DNA of 64,000 nt, from the NCBI GenBank assembly GCA_046154965.1, contig JBJXDY010000061.1:1-64000 (forward strand). The letters are read 5' to 3'. Shown one piece after another: positions 16,851 through 25,628 of the stretch; within the stretch, counting starts at the first letter, position 1, and every line of letters begins with the position of its first letter. Origin of the DNA: DATKFM01 sp046154965. GTDB lineage: Bacteria; Pseudomonadota; Alphaproteobacteria; Dongiales; Dongiaceae. The notes below the pieces were generated by a model. That model saw nothing but the letters and a program-made list of their open reading frames with translations, made no database searches and was not told the origin of the DNA. Position numbers and translations under genes: made by a program.

Positions 16851-17597
16851 CTATTTCTCTTCGATCGGTCCGACCGGACAGCCGGGATCGGCTTCGGCGG
16901 GAAGCTGATCCATTCGCCGCTGGATGCTGCTGGCGCGGCCCGCGATGTAACCCGTCGGCTTGCCCGCCGACCAGCGCCGGGGATTGGGCAGCACCGCCGC
17001 CAGCAACGCCGCTTCGCGCTTGGTCAGCTCGGCGGCGGACTTCTTGAAATGGAACTGGGCAGCCGCTTCGATGCCATAGACGCCGTGGCCCCACTCAATG
17101 ACGTTGACATAGATTTCCAGAATGCGGCGCTTGCCCCAAAACAGCTCCTGCAGCGATGTGAAATAGGCTTCGAAGCCCTTGCGCAGGGCGCGCGTGACGA
17201 TGTAGGACCCCGGCCAGAGGAAGACGTTCTTGGCGGTCTGCTGGCTGATGGTTGAGCCGCCATAAATGCGCTTGCCCCGCTGATTCTTTTTGAACGCGCC
17301 GAGAATGGCGTCAACGTCGAAGCCGTAGTGCTGGCAATAGAGATTGTCTTCGGCGGCGATGACCGCGCGAAACACGTTGGGCGAGATATGCTCATAGGCG
17401 ACCCAGTCCTTGCTGATGCCTTCGCCCTCGAACAGGCGCAGGATCATCAGTGGCGTGACGAACACCGGCATGAACCCGTACAACAGCACCATGAGAAGCG
17501 AGATGCCGAAAAATGCGACAACGGCTTGCAGCGCACGCCTGACGATGCGCCGCCACCTGCCGCCGGGCCGCGCCTTGCTGTTCCTCCCCCACGCCAT
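16851..17597 (-). CDS. mtgA: Monofunctional biosynthetic peptidoglycan transglycosylase
   Basis: A 248-residue family-51 glycosyltransferase with one N-terminal membrane anchor (LLMVLLYGFMPVFV). It has the catalytic Glu motif AAEDNLYCQHYGFD and GGSTISQQTAKN. It polymerises lipid II into glycan strands. Length and motifs match MtgA, with no transpeptidase domain. It is divergent from mmcB. Confidence 0.95.
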   Translation of the reverse strand: MAWGRNSKARPGGRWRRIVRRALQAVVAFFGISLLMVLLYGFMPVFVTPLMILRLFEGEGISKDWVAYEHISPNVFRAVIAAEDNLYCQHYGFDVDAILGAFKKNQRGKRIYGGSTISQQTAKNVFLWPGSYIVTRALRKGFEAYFTSLQELFWGKRRILEIYVNVIEWGHGVYGIEAAAQFHFKKSAAELTKREAALLAAVLPNPRRWSAGKPTGYIAGRASSIQRRMDQLPAEADPGCPVGPIEEK

Positions 17598-17666
17598 GGC
17601 GGCAATCTATCGCCTGTTCGGACGTTCATCCAGATTCCCGTGCGGTGAGCCTCACGGAGAATTGCG

Positions 17667-18131
17667 GTGACCGGTGACAGCGGCCCGATGCGGGAACCGA
17701 CACCGGAATTGCTGGCCCGCCGTCTGGCCCGCGGCATCGCGCGCTCCCTGACCGCCCGCGGCTTTGCGACGCTGACCGAGTTCTTCCTGCTAAACGGCCG
17801 GCGGGTGGATGTGATCGCGGTGAACGGTTCAGGGCAGACCATCATCGTCGAGATCAAGAGTTCGGTAGCCGACTACCGCGCCGATCAGAAATGGACCGAA
17901 TACTTGGAGTTTTGCGATGTCTTCTATTTCGCCGTGCCGCTGGACTTTCCCCGGGAGATCCTGCCGGAGGAATGCGGGCTGATGGTGGCCGACGACTATG
18001 GCGCCGAGGTGATCCGGGAAGCGCCGGCGCAAGCCATGAACGGCAGCCGGCGCCGGGCGCAAACCCTGCGCCTGGCGCTGACGGCGATGCAGCGCCTGGG
18101 CCGGATGAACGATCCCGACGGCTTTCTCTAG
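17667..18131 (+). CDS. mmcB: MmcB-family DNA repair protein
   Basis: A 154-residue PD-(D/E)XK-like protein. The nuclease core is visible as RRVDVIAVN followed by IIVEIKSS. In Caulobacter, MmcB is linked to repair of mitomycin-type damage. The GTG at 17667 follows CGGAGA by about six bases; the next in-frame ATG is seven codons in. Confidence 0.88.
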   Translation: MTGDSGPMREPTPELLARRLARGIARSLTARGFATLTEFFLLNGRRVDVIAVNGSGQTIIVEIKSSVADYRADQKWTEYLEFCDVFYFAVPLDFPREILPEECGLMVADDYGAEVIREAPAQAMNGSRRRAQTLRLALTAMQRLGRMNDPDGFL

Positions 18132-18132
18132 A

Positions 18133-18861
18133 TCAATCCGCCGCACCGGTATGCAGAAAGCGCCTGTTGTCGCCTTCCAGCATCAGGCAGGTCAGGCGGC
18201 CGGTGGCAAAGGCGCCGGTGTCGATGCCGATGCGGTTCGGCCGCACATCCGGATGATCGGTGATGGTGTGGCCATGGACCACGATCTTGCCATGCTCCAG
18301 CGCCGAATTCAGGAAATCGCCGCGAATCCACAGCAGATCCGCCGGCGATTGCAGCTCCATCGCCAGGCCCGGGCGGATGCCGGCATGGACGAAGAGATAA
18401 TCGCCGATTACACGGCTGAGCGGCAGGCCGCGGAGGAACTCCAGGTGCCGCGCCGGCACGCGGCGGGAAAGCCGGTCCCGCAAGCGGTCGGGTTCGAGCA
18501 ATTCGCCATAGTCGAAATCGACGCCATAGGACCGCATCGTCGCCACGCCGCCATTGGCGAACCAGCCGCTGCCGGAACTATTGTCCTCGAGGAAACGGAG
18601 CATGAAATCTTCGTGATTGCCCATCAGATGGATGGCGGAGAATCCCGGCAGGGTCTGCTGCGAGAGCAGATCGATGACGCCGGACGATTCCGGTCCGCGA
18701 TCCACATAGTCGCCAAGATAGACCAGGATGCGCGCGTCCAGCGAAGCGCTCTGGGCATCCTCTAGGATCATCTGATGCAGACGATTCAGCAGATCGAGCC
18801 GGCCATGGATATCGCCGATCGCGTAGACGCGAAAGCCGGAGGGAACGCTCGCACCGGCCAT
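18133..18861 (-). CDS. PPP-family metallophosphatase
   Basis: A 242-residue calcineurin-like phosphatase. The signatures are GDIHGR, GDYVDRGPES and GNHED, giving the full dinuclear metal site. It could be a serine/threonine protein phosphatase or a diadenosine tetraphosphatase; sequence alone does not decide. It is convergent with mmcB, one base apart, and probably co-transcribed with the upstream sensor gene (8 bases). Confidence 0.88.
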   Translation of the reverse strand: MAGASVPSGFRVYAIGDIHGRLDLLNRLHQMILEDAQSASLDARILVYLGDYVDRGPESSGVIDLLSQQTLPGFSAIHLMGNHEDFMLRFLEDNSSGSGWFANGGVATMRSYGVDFDYGELLEPDRLRDRLSRRVPARHLEFLRGLPLSRVIGDYLFVHAGIRPGLAMELQSPADLLWIRGDFLNSALEHGKIVVHGHTITDHPDVRPNRIGIDTGAFATGRLTCLMLEGDNRRFLHTGAAD

Positions 18862-18869
18862 AGCCGCCT

Positions 18870-20993
18870 CTAATCGGCGGCCGCTGCGGTCGGGCCTGAA
18901 GGCTTCACGGCCCAGTGACTCCGCCCACCGTGATTGTCGAGATAACTAACGAGCGCGGCCACGACCCGGCGGTCGAATGCCTTGCCGACCTGGGCCAGCA
19001 GCAACTCCATCGCCTTGTCCACGTCCAGGGCCTCGCGATAGGCGCGGCGGCTGACCATGCCAACGAAGGCATTGGCGACGCCGACGATGCGGGCCGTGAG
19101 CAGGATCTGCTCTCCGGCAAGATCCTGGGGAAATCCGGAGCCATCCCAATGGGCCTGGGCCTGGCGCAGCGTCTCCACCACGGGTCCGTCGAAATCTATG
19201 CCTTGCAGCAGGGCGGCGCTGGTCTGCACGCCCTGCCGGACCTTGGCGCGGTCGGCATCGCTGAGCTCGCCGGTCTTGGTCAGCAGTTCCGGCGCCACCA
19301 GCACCTTGCCGAAATTGAGCAGGCTGCCCGCGGTTTCCGCTGTGCCGATCTCGCGTTCCCCAAGATTCATCTCGGCGGCGATGGCGCGCGACAAAGCCGC
19401 GACCCGCGTCGAGTGATGGGCGGCGAAGGGATCGCGGCTGTCGACGACGCCGACCAGGGTCTTGACGATGTCGCCGAGGGTGCGGGCGCGCCGCTCCCGT
19501 TCGGCCACCGCCGCCGTCACATCGGTCTCCACCACCAGCACGCCGGCCGCCCGGCCGGCCGCGGCGGCGATCGGAATATGCTCGGACTGGATCACCTGCA
19601 CGCCGTCGGGGCCCTCCAGACGATGCAGATCCTCGGCGACCTTGCCTGACTCCAGCGCCTGCCTATTCAGCGTCAGATAACGCCTGGCCACATCGGCGCC
19701 GCGGATATGGGCGATGGATTTGCCAAGCATATCGTCAGCCGCGGCGTTCGCCTCTACCGCTGCCTGGCGGTTGGCGAAGCGGTAGTTGCCCTGCTCGTCC
19801 AGAACAAACACGGCGGTTGGCTGGCTGTCGGTAACGAGGCGCAGCAATTGCCGCTGGTGATCGATTTCATCCGCCAGCCCCTGCAGGCGGCCCGCCGACT
19901 GCCGCGCCTGACGCAGATTGAAATGGCGCCAGGCGGCGACAAGAAGCGCCGCCAGGAAGCAGACACCGAACAGGACAGCGGCCACAAAACGCCGCAGCCT
20001 GATTTCCGCATCCGCCAGCGCTTCGTTCCGTTCGATCGTGTACATCAGCGTCCAGGGCACGGAGTCGAACCGCCGGCTGGTGACGAGGACGGCATTGCCC
20101 CGATGGTCGCGCCGCTGGGCGAAACCGCCGGGTGACTCCGTGGCAAAAATCGCATCCAGCTCCGCCGTGTCCGTTGCCATCCGCAGGGTCAGCGGCGGCG
20201 TGCCATCGCGCAGCGGCGTCAGATACTCGATGACATTGCCGTCGCGGCGGACCAGCGTCGTAGCGGCGGTTTCGCCGGTTTCGCCCGGCTGCCGTAGCAA
20301 GGGGAACAGCTCGGCCGCCACTTCCTTGACGCCGACGATCGTGCCGATTTGCGCATCCGGGCCGAGAGAGCCCTGCACCGCGAATACGGGAATGGCGAAG
20401 GCCATGCTCGGCTGCCCCGCCGCATTCTTGTAGAGGTCGCGAATCTGCGCCTCGCCCGGCTTGAGCGACGCGACGAAATCCCGCAACTGACCGGCCAGGG
20501 GCGGCAAACCAGAGCTGCCGACGACCATCTCACCGCCGGCGTTCAACAGGGCGATACCGGCCGTGCCCGATGACGGCAGATTGGCCTTTACCGTCGATGC
20601 CGGGGCACCGGAGAATCCCGCTTGGAGCGCCGACGCTTCCAGCAGATTGCGGATGTATTCGGTTTGCGTGTCGATGATGGACAGCGACTCGTCGTCGGTG
20701 GGCGCCATTGAGATCTGCGTGGCGTAAAGCTGCAGCGACGGATTGTCAGCCAGGGCGGACAGGCTGCGCAGCTGCCCGTCGAGCCAACCATTGATGGCGG
20801 CGTAGCGGGAATCGCTGACAATGCCCAGCCGCACCTGCCAGTTCCGGAGATCTCGCTGCCATTCGGTTTCCACATAGCGGATCGCCAGCCAGGCGGTCAC
20901 CACCGTGAGGGCGACAACGGCGAGCGCGGCCAGAATGCTCCAGGTCAGGCGGTCGTGCGGCTGCGGCGTCTCTCGTTTTGGCTGGGGGTCCAT
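18870..20993 (-). CDS. Membrane sensor with Cache-like, PAS and degenerate HD-GYP domains
   Basis: A 707-residue protein. Membrane segments at about 17-38 and 337-355 flank a 300-residue periplasmic region that looks like a double Cache sensor. A PAS domain (about 382-492) and an HD-GYP-like domain (508-686) follow. In the latter, the canonical HD is Asn-Phe (LLNFGK, 558-563), HHE before WDG is replaced by AQA, and GYP is GFP. The metal ligands for cyclic-di-GMP hydrolysis are therefore lost, so it is probably a receptor or scaffold, not an enzyme. It is divergent from a LapG-type peptidase gene with CtrA-like sites between. Confidence 0.85.
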   Translation of the reverse strand: MDPQPKRETPQPHDRLTWSILAALAVVALTVVTAWLAIRYVETEWQRDLRNWQVRLGIVSDSRYAAINGWLDGQLRSLSALADNPSLQLYATQISMAPTDDESLSIIDTQTEYIRNLLEASALQAGFSGAPASTVKANLPSSGTAGIALLNAGGEMVVGSSGLPPLAGQLRDFVASLKPGEAQIRDLYKNAAGQPSMAFAIPVFAVQGSLGPDAQIGTIVGVKEVAAELFPLLRQPGETGETAATTLVRRDGNVIEYLTPLRDGTPPLTLRMATDTAELDAIFATESPGGFAQRRDHRGNAVLVTSRRFDSVPWTLMYTIERNEALADAEIRLRRFVAAVLFGVCFLAALLVAAWRHFNLRQARQSAGRLQGLADEIDHQRQLLRLVTDSQPTAVFVLDEQGNYRFANRQAAVEANAAADDMLGKSIAHIRGADVARRYLTLNRQALESGKVAEDLHRLEGPDGVQVIQSEHIPIAAAAGRAAGVLVVETDVTAAVAERERRARTLGDIVKTLVGVVDSRDPFAAHHSTRVAALSRAIAAEMNLGEREIGTAETAGSLLNFGKVLVAPELLTKTGELSDADRAKVRQGVQTSAALLQGIDFDGPVVETLRQAQAHWDGSGFPQDLAGEQILLTARIVGVANAFVGMVSRRAYREALDVDKAMELLLAQVGKAFDRRVVAALVSYLDNHGGRSHWAVKPSGPTAAAAD

Positions 20994-21067
20994 CGCGGTC
21001 CGGCAGTGATCAGGCGTTGCGCATCAGTATTGAGTAAGGACTCAGGGAGTTTATTAACGGCGCAATG

Positions 21068-21083
21068 TTAACCGATCGCTAAC
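21068..21083. promoter_or_regulatory. CtrA-like binding site 1
   Basis: TTAA, seven bases, then CTAAC: one mismatch from the TTAA-N7-TTAAC consensus of the alphaproteobacterial cell-cycle regulator CtrA. It lies 75 bases upstream of the HD-GYP-like sensor gene. Confidence 0.45.
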
Positions 21084-21129
21084 GTTAACGTCACTTGTCC
21101 TTATATAGCCACAGGTGGAAGGCGTGAAG

Positions 21130-21144
21130 TTAACCTTGCGTTAA
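21130..21144. promoter_or_regulatory. CtrA-like binding site 2
   Basis: A perfect TTAA-N7-TTAA, 50 bases before the LapG-type gene and 137 bases from the divergent sensor gene. Together with site 1 it makes CtrA control of one or both genes plausible. Confidence 0.5.
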
Positions 21145-21194
21145 GCCGCCGCGCCTAGCGTCGAAAGCCAAGAAATTCGGGCCAATCCTGGAAA

Positions 21195-21884
21195 ATGGAG
21201 TCGAGCGCGGCGATGATTTCCTGCCCGCCTTTCATGCGGCGCCAGCACCGCATTTGCGTCATTTCGGCGGCCTTCGCCGGCGCCATGATTCTGCTGACAA
21301 GCGCCTTCGCGCCGGCTGCGACCGCGGCGTCCAACACGCCGGAGGTATCGATCTTCGGCACCAAGGAGCTGCACTCCTCCAACCTCAACATGTTTCCGAA
21401 ATGGCGCGACGCCCTGCGCCGCTTCAACTCCGAGCTGAAGACCTGCGCCGGCACGGCCTGCAAGGCGCGGGAGTGGAATGCCTTTATCGACAGCGTGCGG
21501 AATTTGCCCCGCAATCAACAGGTCCGCGCGGTGAACCGGGAGATGAACGACAAACCCTATGTCACCGATCCCGTCAATTGGCATATGGCGGACTACTGGG
21601 CGACGCCTCTGCAGTTCCTGCGCAAGGACGGCGATTGCGAGGACTACGCGATCTCCAAGTACATGGCGCTGAAGGCGCTGGGCTTCAGGATCGACGAAAT
21701 GCGCATTGTCGTGCTGCAGGACACAAATCTCAATGTACCACATGCGGTGCTGGTGGTGTTCCTCGAAGGGCGCGCTCTCGTGCTTGACAATCAGGTCAGC
21801 GGCATCGTGCCCGCCGACAGCATCCGTCACTACCACCCGTTCTATTCGATCAACGAAGACGGATGGTGGCTGCACCGCGGTTAG
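21195..21884 (+). CDS. Transglutaminase-like cysteine peptidase (BTLCP, LapG type)
   Basis: A 229-residue periplasmic peptidase. A signal segment (about 20-45) is followed by the BTLCP fold with a complete triad: Cys148 in DGDCEDYA, His183 in VPHAV and Asp198 in LDNQ. LapG, the best-known member, cleaves a surface adhesin and is held inactive by the cyclic-di-GMP receptor LapD. Neither LapD nor a large adhesin is in the window, but the divergent neighbour is a membrane sensor with an inactive cyclic-di-GMP-type domain. The start could also be a later ATG at 21213 or 21234. It ends six bases from the convergent regA. Confidence 0.87.
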   Translation: MESSAAMISCPPFMRRQHRICVISAAFAGAMILLTSAFAPAATAASNTPEVSIFGTKELHSSNLNMFPKWRDALRRFNSELKTCAGTACKAREWNAFIDSVRNLPRNQQVRAVNREMNDKPYVTDPVNWHMADYWATPLQFLRKDGDCEDYAISKYMALKALGFRIDEMRIVVLQDTNLNVPHAVLVVFLEGRALVLDNQVSGIVPADSIRHYHPFYSINEDGWWLHRG

Positions 21885-21890
21885 GACGAG

Positions 21891-22475
21891 CTAGCCGCGC
21901 GGCGCATACTTGCTGAGGATGCGTTGCAAGGTCCGGCGATGCATGCGCAGCCGCCGGGCGGTTTCCGAGACATTGTGATCGCACTGCTCATAGACCCGCT
22001 GGATATGCTCCCAGCGCACCCGGTCTGCCGTCATCGGCATTTCCGGAGGCGGCGGCAAGGCGGCGCCGCGCTGCAGCAGGGCTGCCTCGATCGCGTCGGC
22101 GTCCGCCGGCTTTGACAGATAGTCGACGGCGCCCGATTTCACCGCCGCCACCGCCGAGGCGATGTTGCCGTAACCGGTGAGAACCACGATCCTTGCATCG
22201 GCGCGGGCGGCGCGGATCGCCGGCACAACCTCCAGGCCGTTGCCGTCGCCCAGACGCAGGTCCACCACCGCATAGGCCGGCTTCAGCGACGCCGCCAGCT
22301 CGATGCCGCCACGCACGCTCTCAGCCGCCGAGACGGCATAGCCGCGCCGTTCCATGGCCTGCGCCAAGCGCTGGCGGAACGGGGTGTCGTCGTCGACGAT
22401 CAGCAGCGCCTTATCGCTGCCATTGCCCTTCGCCTGTGAGGATGGTGAGTCCATTTTTTCCCCGCTGCTATCCAT
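21891..22475 (-). CDS. regA: Redox response regulator RegA/PrrA/ActR
   Basis: A 194-residue regulator. The receiver domain has the acidic pair in LLIVDDD and the phosphorylated Asp72 in VDLRLGDGNG. A proline linker (PPPPE) leads to a Fis-type helix-turn-helix with NVSETARRLRMHRRTLQRIL. RegA controls respiration, carbon and nitrogen fixation and related redox functions. It is 19 bases downstream of regB on the same strand. Confidence 0.93.
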   Translation of the reverse strand: MDSSGEKMDSPSSQAKGNGSDKALLIVDDDTPFRQRLAQAMERRGYAVSAAESVRGGIELAASLKPAYAVVDLRLGDGNGLEVVPAIRAARADARIVVLTGYGNIASAVAAVKSGAVDYLSKPADADAIEAALLQRGAALPPPPEMPMTADRVRWEHIQRVYEQCDHNVSETARRLRMHRRTLQRILSKYAPRG

Positions 22476-22494
22476 AGGCCATCAAGCGATACCC

Positions 22495-23856
22495 TCATGA
22501 GGCGTCGCCCTGCAAGCGCGCCCGGTCCCAGGTCACGGTGACTTCGCCGCCGCCATTCGCGCCGTTGGCGAAGTGCAGCCGGGCGTCGGTCTGTTCCAGA
22601 AGCGTTTGCGAAATGAACACGCCTAGGCCCATGGGTTCCCCGCTGGTGGCGCGGCCCTGGACCCCACCCGACATATAGGGCTCGCCCAGATGATCGAGAA
22701 TGCCGGGGGCGAATCCCGCACCGTCATCCTTGATTGTAACCATTACCTGCCGGTCATCCCAGCCCACCTGCACGCGGACCTCCTTGCGGGCGAATTCCAT
22801 GGCGTTTTGCAACAGGTTGCCCAGCCCGTGGAGCAAAGCCGGGCTGGGCGGCACGGTCGGTGGGCCGAGCTTGTCGGCGCCCGGGGACAGGGGGGCGGCC
22901 ACCACAGTCAGCTTCACCCGGCCGCTTTGGTAGGGCCCGGCGGCCGTCTCCACCAAGGCGGCGATGGGCAGCCGGTCCAGCGGCGTACTGCCTTCCGGCC
23001 GGGTCGACAGCTCGGCCAGTATCAAGCGGCAACGCTCGGTCTCGCTGAGCAGCAGTTCCACATCACCGCGCATGGGGTTGTCGGCCGGCAGGTCCCGCGC
23101 CAGCTCCTTGGCCACCACGGCGATAGTGCCCAGCGGGCTGCCCAGCCGGTGCGCCGCCGCGGCCGCCAGCGCGCCGAGGGACGAGAGCCGCTGTTCCCGG
23201 TCCAGGGCCATGTAGCTGGCGGACAGGGCGGCGGACATGCGCCGCGCCTCCTCAGCCACGCTGAAGACATAGCCGGCGATGAACACGATCGAGAGCCCGA
23301 GGGCGATGGCCAGGCCGGCGACGAACAGCGGCTCCAGCGCAAATTCCATGTCGTTCCAGGGCAGCGGCAGATGATAGCCGGCCAGGATGGCCAGAATCGC
23401 CACGCCCAGCACCGCCAACGCCACGGTGCTGAACCGGGACAGGATGGTGGCTGAGACGGTGATTGGCGCCAGGATCAGCAGCGCGAACGGGTTATGCAGG
23501 CCGCCAGTGAGATAGAGCAGGGCCGCCAGCTGCAACAGATCAAATCCCAGATAGGCCGCCGCCGCCCGGTCGCTGAGGCGCTCGGTGGCGCGCCGACCCA
23601 CTGTAGCCAGAATATTGACCAACACCGACGAGCCGACGATCGCTAGCGCAATGAGCAGCGGAAACTCATAGCCCAAGCCGAAGTAAGTGAAGAGCAGTGC
23701 CGACGCCTGACCGAGGGCCGCGATCCATCTGATAGTGATCAGCGTGCGCAGGCGCACGCGGCCGCGTTCTGCCGTCAGCCGCGCGTCGGTCCCGTCCCGC
23801 CGTTTCTTGGGCAGTTTCTCGGGCCTAGAGTCGATGTTGACGGAAACAGGTTCCAT
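22495..23856 (-). CDS. regB: Redox sensor histidine kinase RegB/PrrB/ActS
   Basis: A 453-residue kinase with six N-terminal membrane segments. The ubiquinone-binding motif GGLHNPF is at 118-124, the phospho-accepting His236 is in AHRLGSPLGT, and the redox Cys276 is in ETERCRLIL. The ATPase domain has DDGAGFAPGIL. All known sensing residues are kept, so redox sensing is expected. It forms a two-gene operon with regA. Confidence 0.93.
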   Translation of the reverse strand: MEPVSVNIDSRPEKLPKKRRDGTDARLTAERGRVRLRTLITIRWIAALGQASALLFTYFGLGYEFPLLIALAIVGSSVLVNILATVGRRATERLSDRAAAAYLGFDLLQLAALLYLTGGLHNPFALLILAPITVSATILSRFSTVALAVLGVAILAILAGYHLPLPWNDMEFALEPLFVAGLAIALGLSIVFIAGYVFSVAEEARRMSAALSASYMALDREQRLSSLGALAAAAAHRLGSPLGTIAVVAKELARDLPADNPMRGDVELLLSETERCRLILAELSTRPEGSTPLDRLPIAALVETAAGPYQSGRVKLTVVAAPLSPGADKLGPPTVPPSPALLHGLGNLLQNAMEFARKEVRVQVGWDDRQVMVTIKDDGAGFAPGILDHLGEPYMSGGVQGRATSGEPMGLGVFISQTLLEQTDARLHFANGANGGGEVTVTWDRARLQGDAS

Positions 23857-24012
23857 GGTTCGGTATGTCTGGACTGCGTTTTGCGCAGAGCTGCTGAAAG
23901 CCCGATAATGGCGCTGCTTGTAACAGATTCCAGCGCCACGTCGCCAGCCGCGCCAACGGCCGATCCTGGCCCGTCACTGGCCCACCGCGGCCTTTGCCGT
24001 CATAGTGCGCCC

Positions 24013-24816
24013 ATGCCCGACACCGTCATCGATGTCAGCGCCCTGACCAAGCGCTTCGGTACTGTCGCCGCCGTCGACGCCATCAGTTTTTCAGTGCCGC
24101 GGGGCGCCACCGTGGCGCTGCTCGGCGGCAATGGCGCCGGCAAGACGACCACGATTTCGATGCTGCTGGGGCTGCTGCTGCCGAGCTCCGGCACGGTGGC
24201 CGTGCTCGGCTTTGACATGCGGCGCAACCGGCGCGGCGCGTTGCCGCGAATCAATTTCTCGTCGCCCTATGTCGACCTGCCCCATCGATTGACCGTGCGG
24301 GAAAACCTGAAGGTCTATGGCATGCTCTATGGCCTGCCCGACAAGAATGGCCGCATCGACGAATTGGCCGGCGATCTGCATCTTCGGGATTTTCTCGACC
24401 GGCCGGTGGGGAAACTTTCCGCGGGGCAGAAGACGCGGGTGGCGCTGGCCAAGGCGCTGCTCAACCGGCCGGAAGTGCTGCTGCTGGACGAGCCGACCGC
24501 TTCCCTGGATCCCGATACCGCCGACTGGGTGCGCAGCTATCTGGAAACCTACAAGCGCGCCACAGGTGCCGCGATCCTGCTGGCCTCTCACAATATGGCC
24601 GAAGTCGAGCGCATGTGCGACCAGGTACTGATGATGCGCCGGGGGCAGATCGTCGATCGCGGCACGCCCGCCGAGCTGTTGAGCCGTTTCGGGCGTGAGA
24701 CTCTGGAAGAGGTATTTCTGGATATTGCCCGGGACCGCCGCCGTCCCGACACAACACAGGGTCATCCACCCGGCCATTCGGCGCCAACGCCGACCACCGA
24801 GGAGGCGCTGGAATGA
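24013..24816 (+). CDS. ABC-2 type exporter ATP-binding protein
   Basis: A 267-residue ATPase with Walker A GGNGAGKTTT, signature KLSAGQKTRV and Walker B LLLLDEPTASLD. The start at 24013 (MPDTVIDV) is where family similarity begins; it lacks a clear ribosome-binding site, and upstream in-frame starts add an unrelated leader. It overlaps the permease gene by four bases. The substrate is unknown. Confidence 0.87.
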   Translation: MPDTVIDVSALTKRFGTVAAVDAISFSVPRGATVALLGGNGAGKTTTISMLLGLLLPSSGTVAVLGFDMRRNRRGALPRINFSSPYVDLPHRLTVRENLKVYGMLYGLPDKNGRIDELAGDLHLRDFLDRPVGKLSAGQKTRVALAKALLNRPEVLLLDEPTASLDPDTADWVRSYLETYKRATGAAILLASHNMAEVERMCDQVLMMRRGQIVDRGTPAELLSRFGRETLEEVFLDIARDRRRPDTTQGHPPGHSAPTPTTEEALE

Positions 24817-25619
24817 GCGAGATCGCGCTTTCCCTCCGGCGCATCGGCGCCATGATGCTGCGGCACTACTACGTGCTGCGCGGCTCCTGGCCGCGGCTGA
24901 TCGAGCTGGCCTATTGGCCGACGATGCAGATGATTATCTGGGGCTTCATGACCCAGTTCCTGGCCACCAACAGCAGCTGGGTAGCGCAAGCCTTTGGCGT
25001 CTTGCTGGCGGCGGTGCTGCTGTGGGACACGCTGTTCCGCGGCCAGATCGGCTTTGCCCTGTCGTTCCTCGAGGAGATGTGGGCGCGCAACCTGGGTAAT
25101 CTGTTCGTCAGCCCGCTGCGGCCGGTGGAACATCTGATATCGATGATGCTCATGAGCATGATCCGCACGCTGATCGGCGTGGTGCCGGCGGCGCTGCTGG
25201 CGATCCCGCTCTATCACTACTCTGTCTTTTCGCTCGGATTCCCGCTGATCGCCTTCTTCCTCAACCTGATGATGCTGGGCTGGGCGGTCGGCATGGTGGT
25301 GATCGCGCTGATCCTGCGCTTCGGCCTCGGCGCGGAGAATGCCGCCTGGTTCGTGATCTTCATGATCGCGCCTGTCAGCGCCGTGTACTACCCGGTGACC
25401 GTGCTGCCGGCATGGTTGCAGTATGTGTCCTGGTCGCTGCCTTCGACCTATGTGTTCGAAGGCATGCGGGCGATTCTGTTCACCGGCAGGTTCGATCTTC
25501 AGCTGTTCTTCGGCGCCGTTGCGCTGAACGCCCTCTATCTCGCCATCGGTGCAGCAATCTATTTCTACGCCTTTCACCGAGCAAGATATCGCGGCGCGCT
25601 GTTGCAGATTGGCGAGTAG
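24813..25619 (+). CDS. ABC-2 type exporter permease
   Basis: A 268-residue inner-membrane protein with six membrane segments and the ABC-2 signature region around MIAPVSAVYYPVTVLPAWLQ. It pairs with the preceding ATPase (ATGA overlap) as a two-gene export system. Related pairs export polysaccharides, lipids or drugs; nothing here decides which. Confidence 0.87.
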   Translation: MSEIALSLRRIGAMMLRHYYVLRGSWPRLIELAYWPTMQMIIWGFMTQFLATNSSWVAQAFGVLLAAVLLWDTLFRGQIGFALSFLEEMWARNLGNLFVSPLRPVEHLISMMLMSMIRTLIGVVPAALLAIPLYHYSVFSLGFPLIAFFLNLMMLGWAVGMVVIALILRFGLGAENAAWFVIFMIAPVSAVYYPVTVLPAWLQYVSWSLPSTYVFEGMRAILFTGRFDLQLFFGAVALNALYLAIGAAIYFYAFHRARYRGALLQIGE

Positions 25620-25628
25620 CGCCGGCGG

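Noticed and set aside
21141..21875. A 244-codon minus-strand frame opposite the BTLCP gene
   Set aside because: The plus strand has the complete Cys-His-Asp triad and a signal peptide; the minus frame has nothing recognisable.
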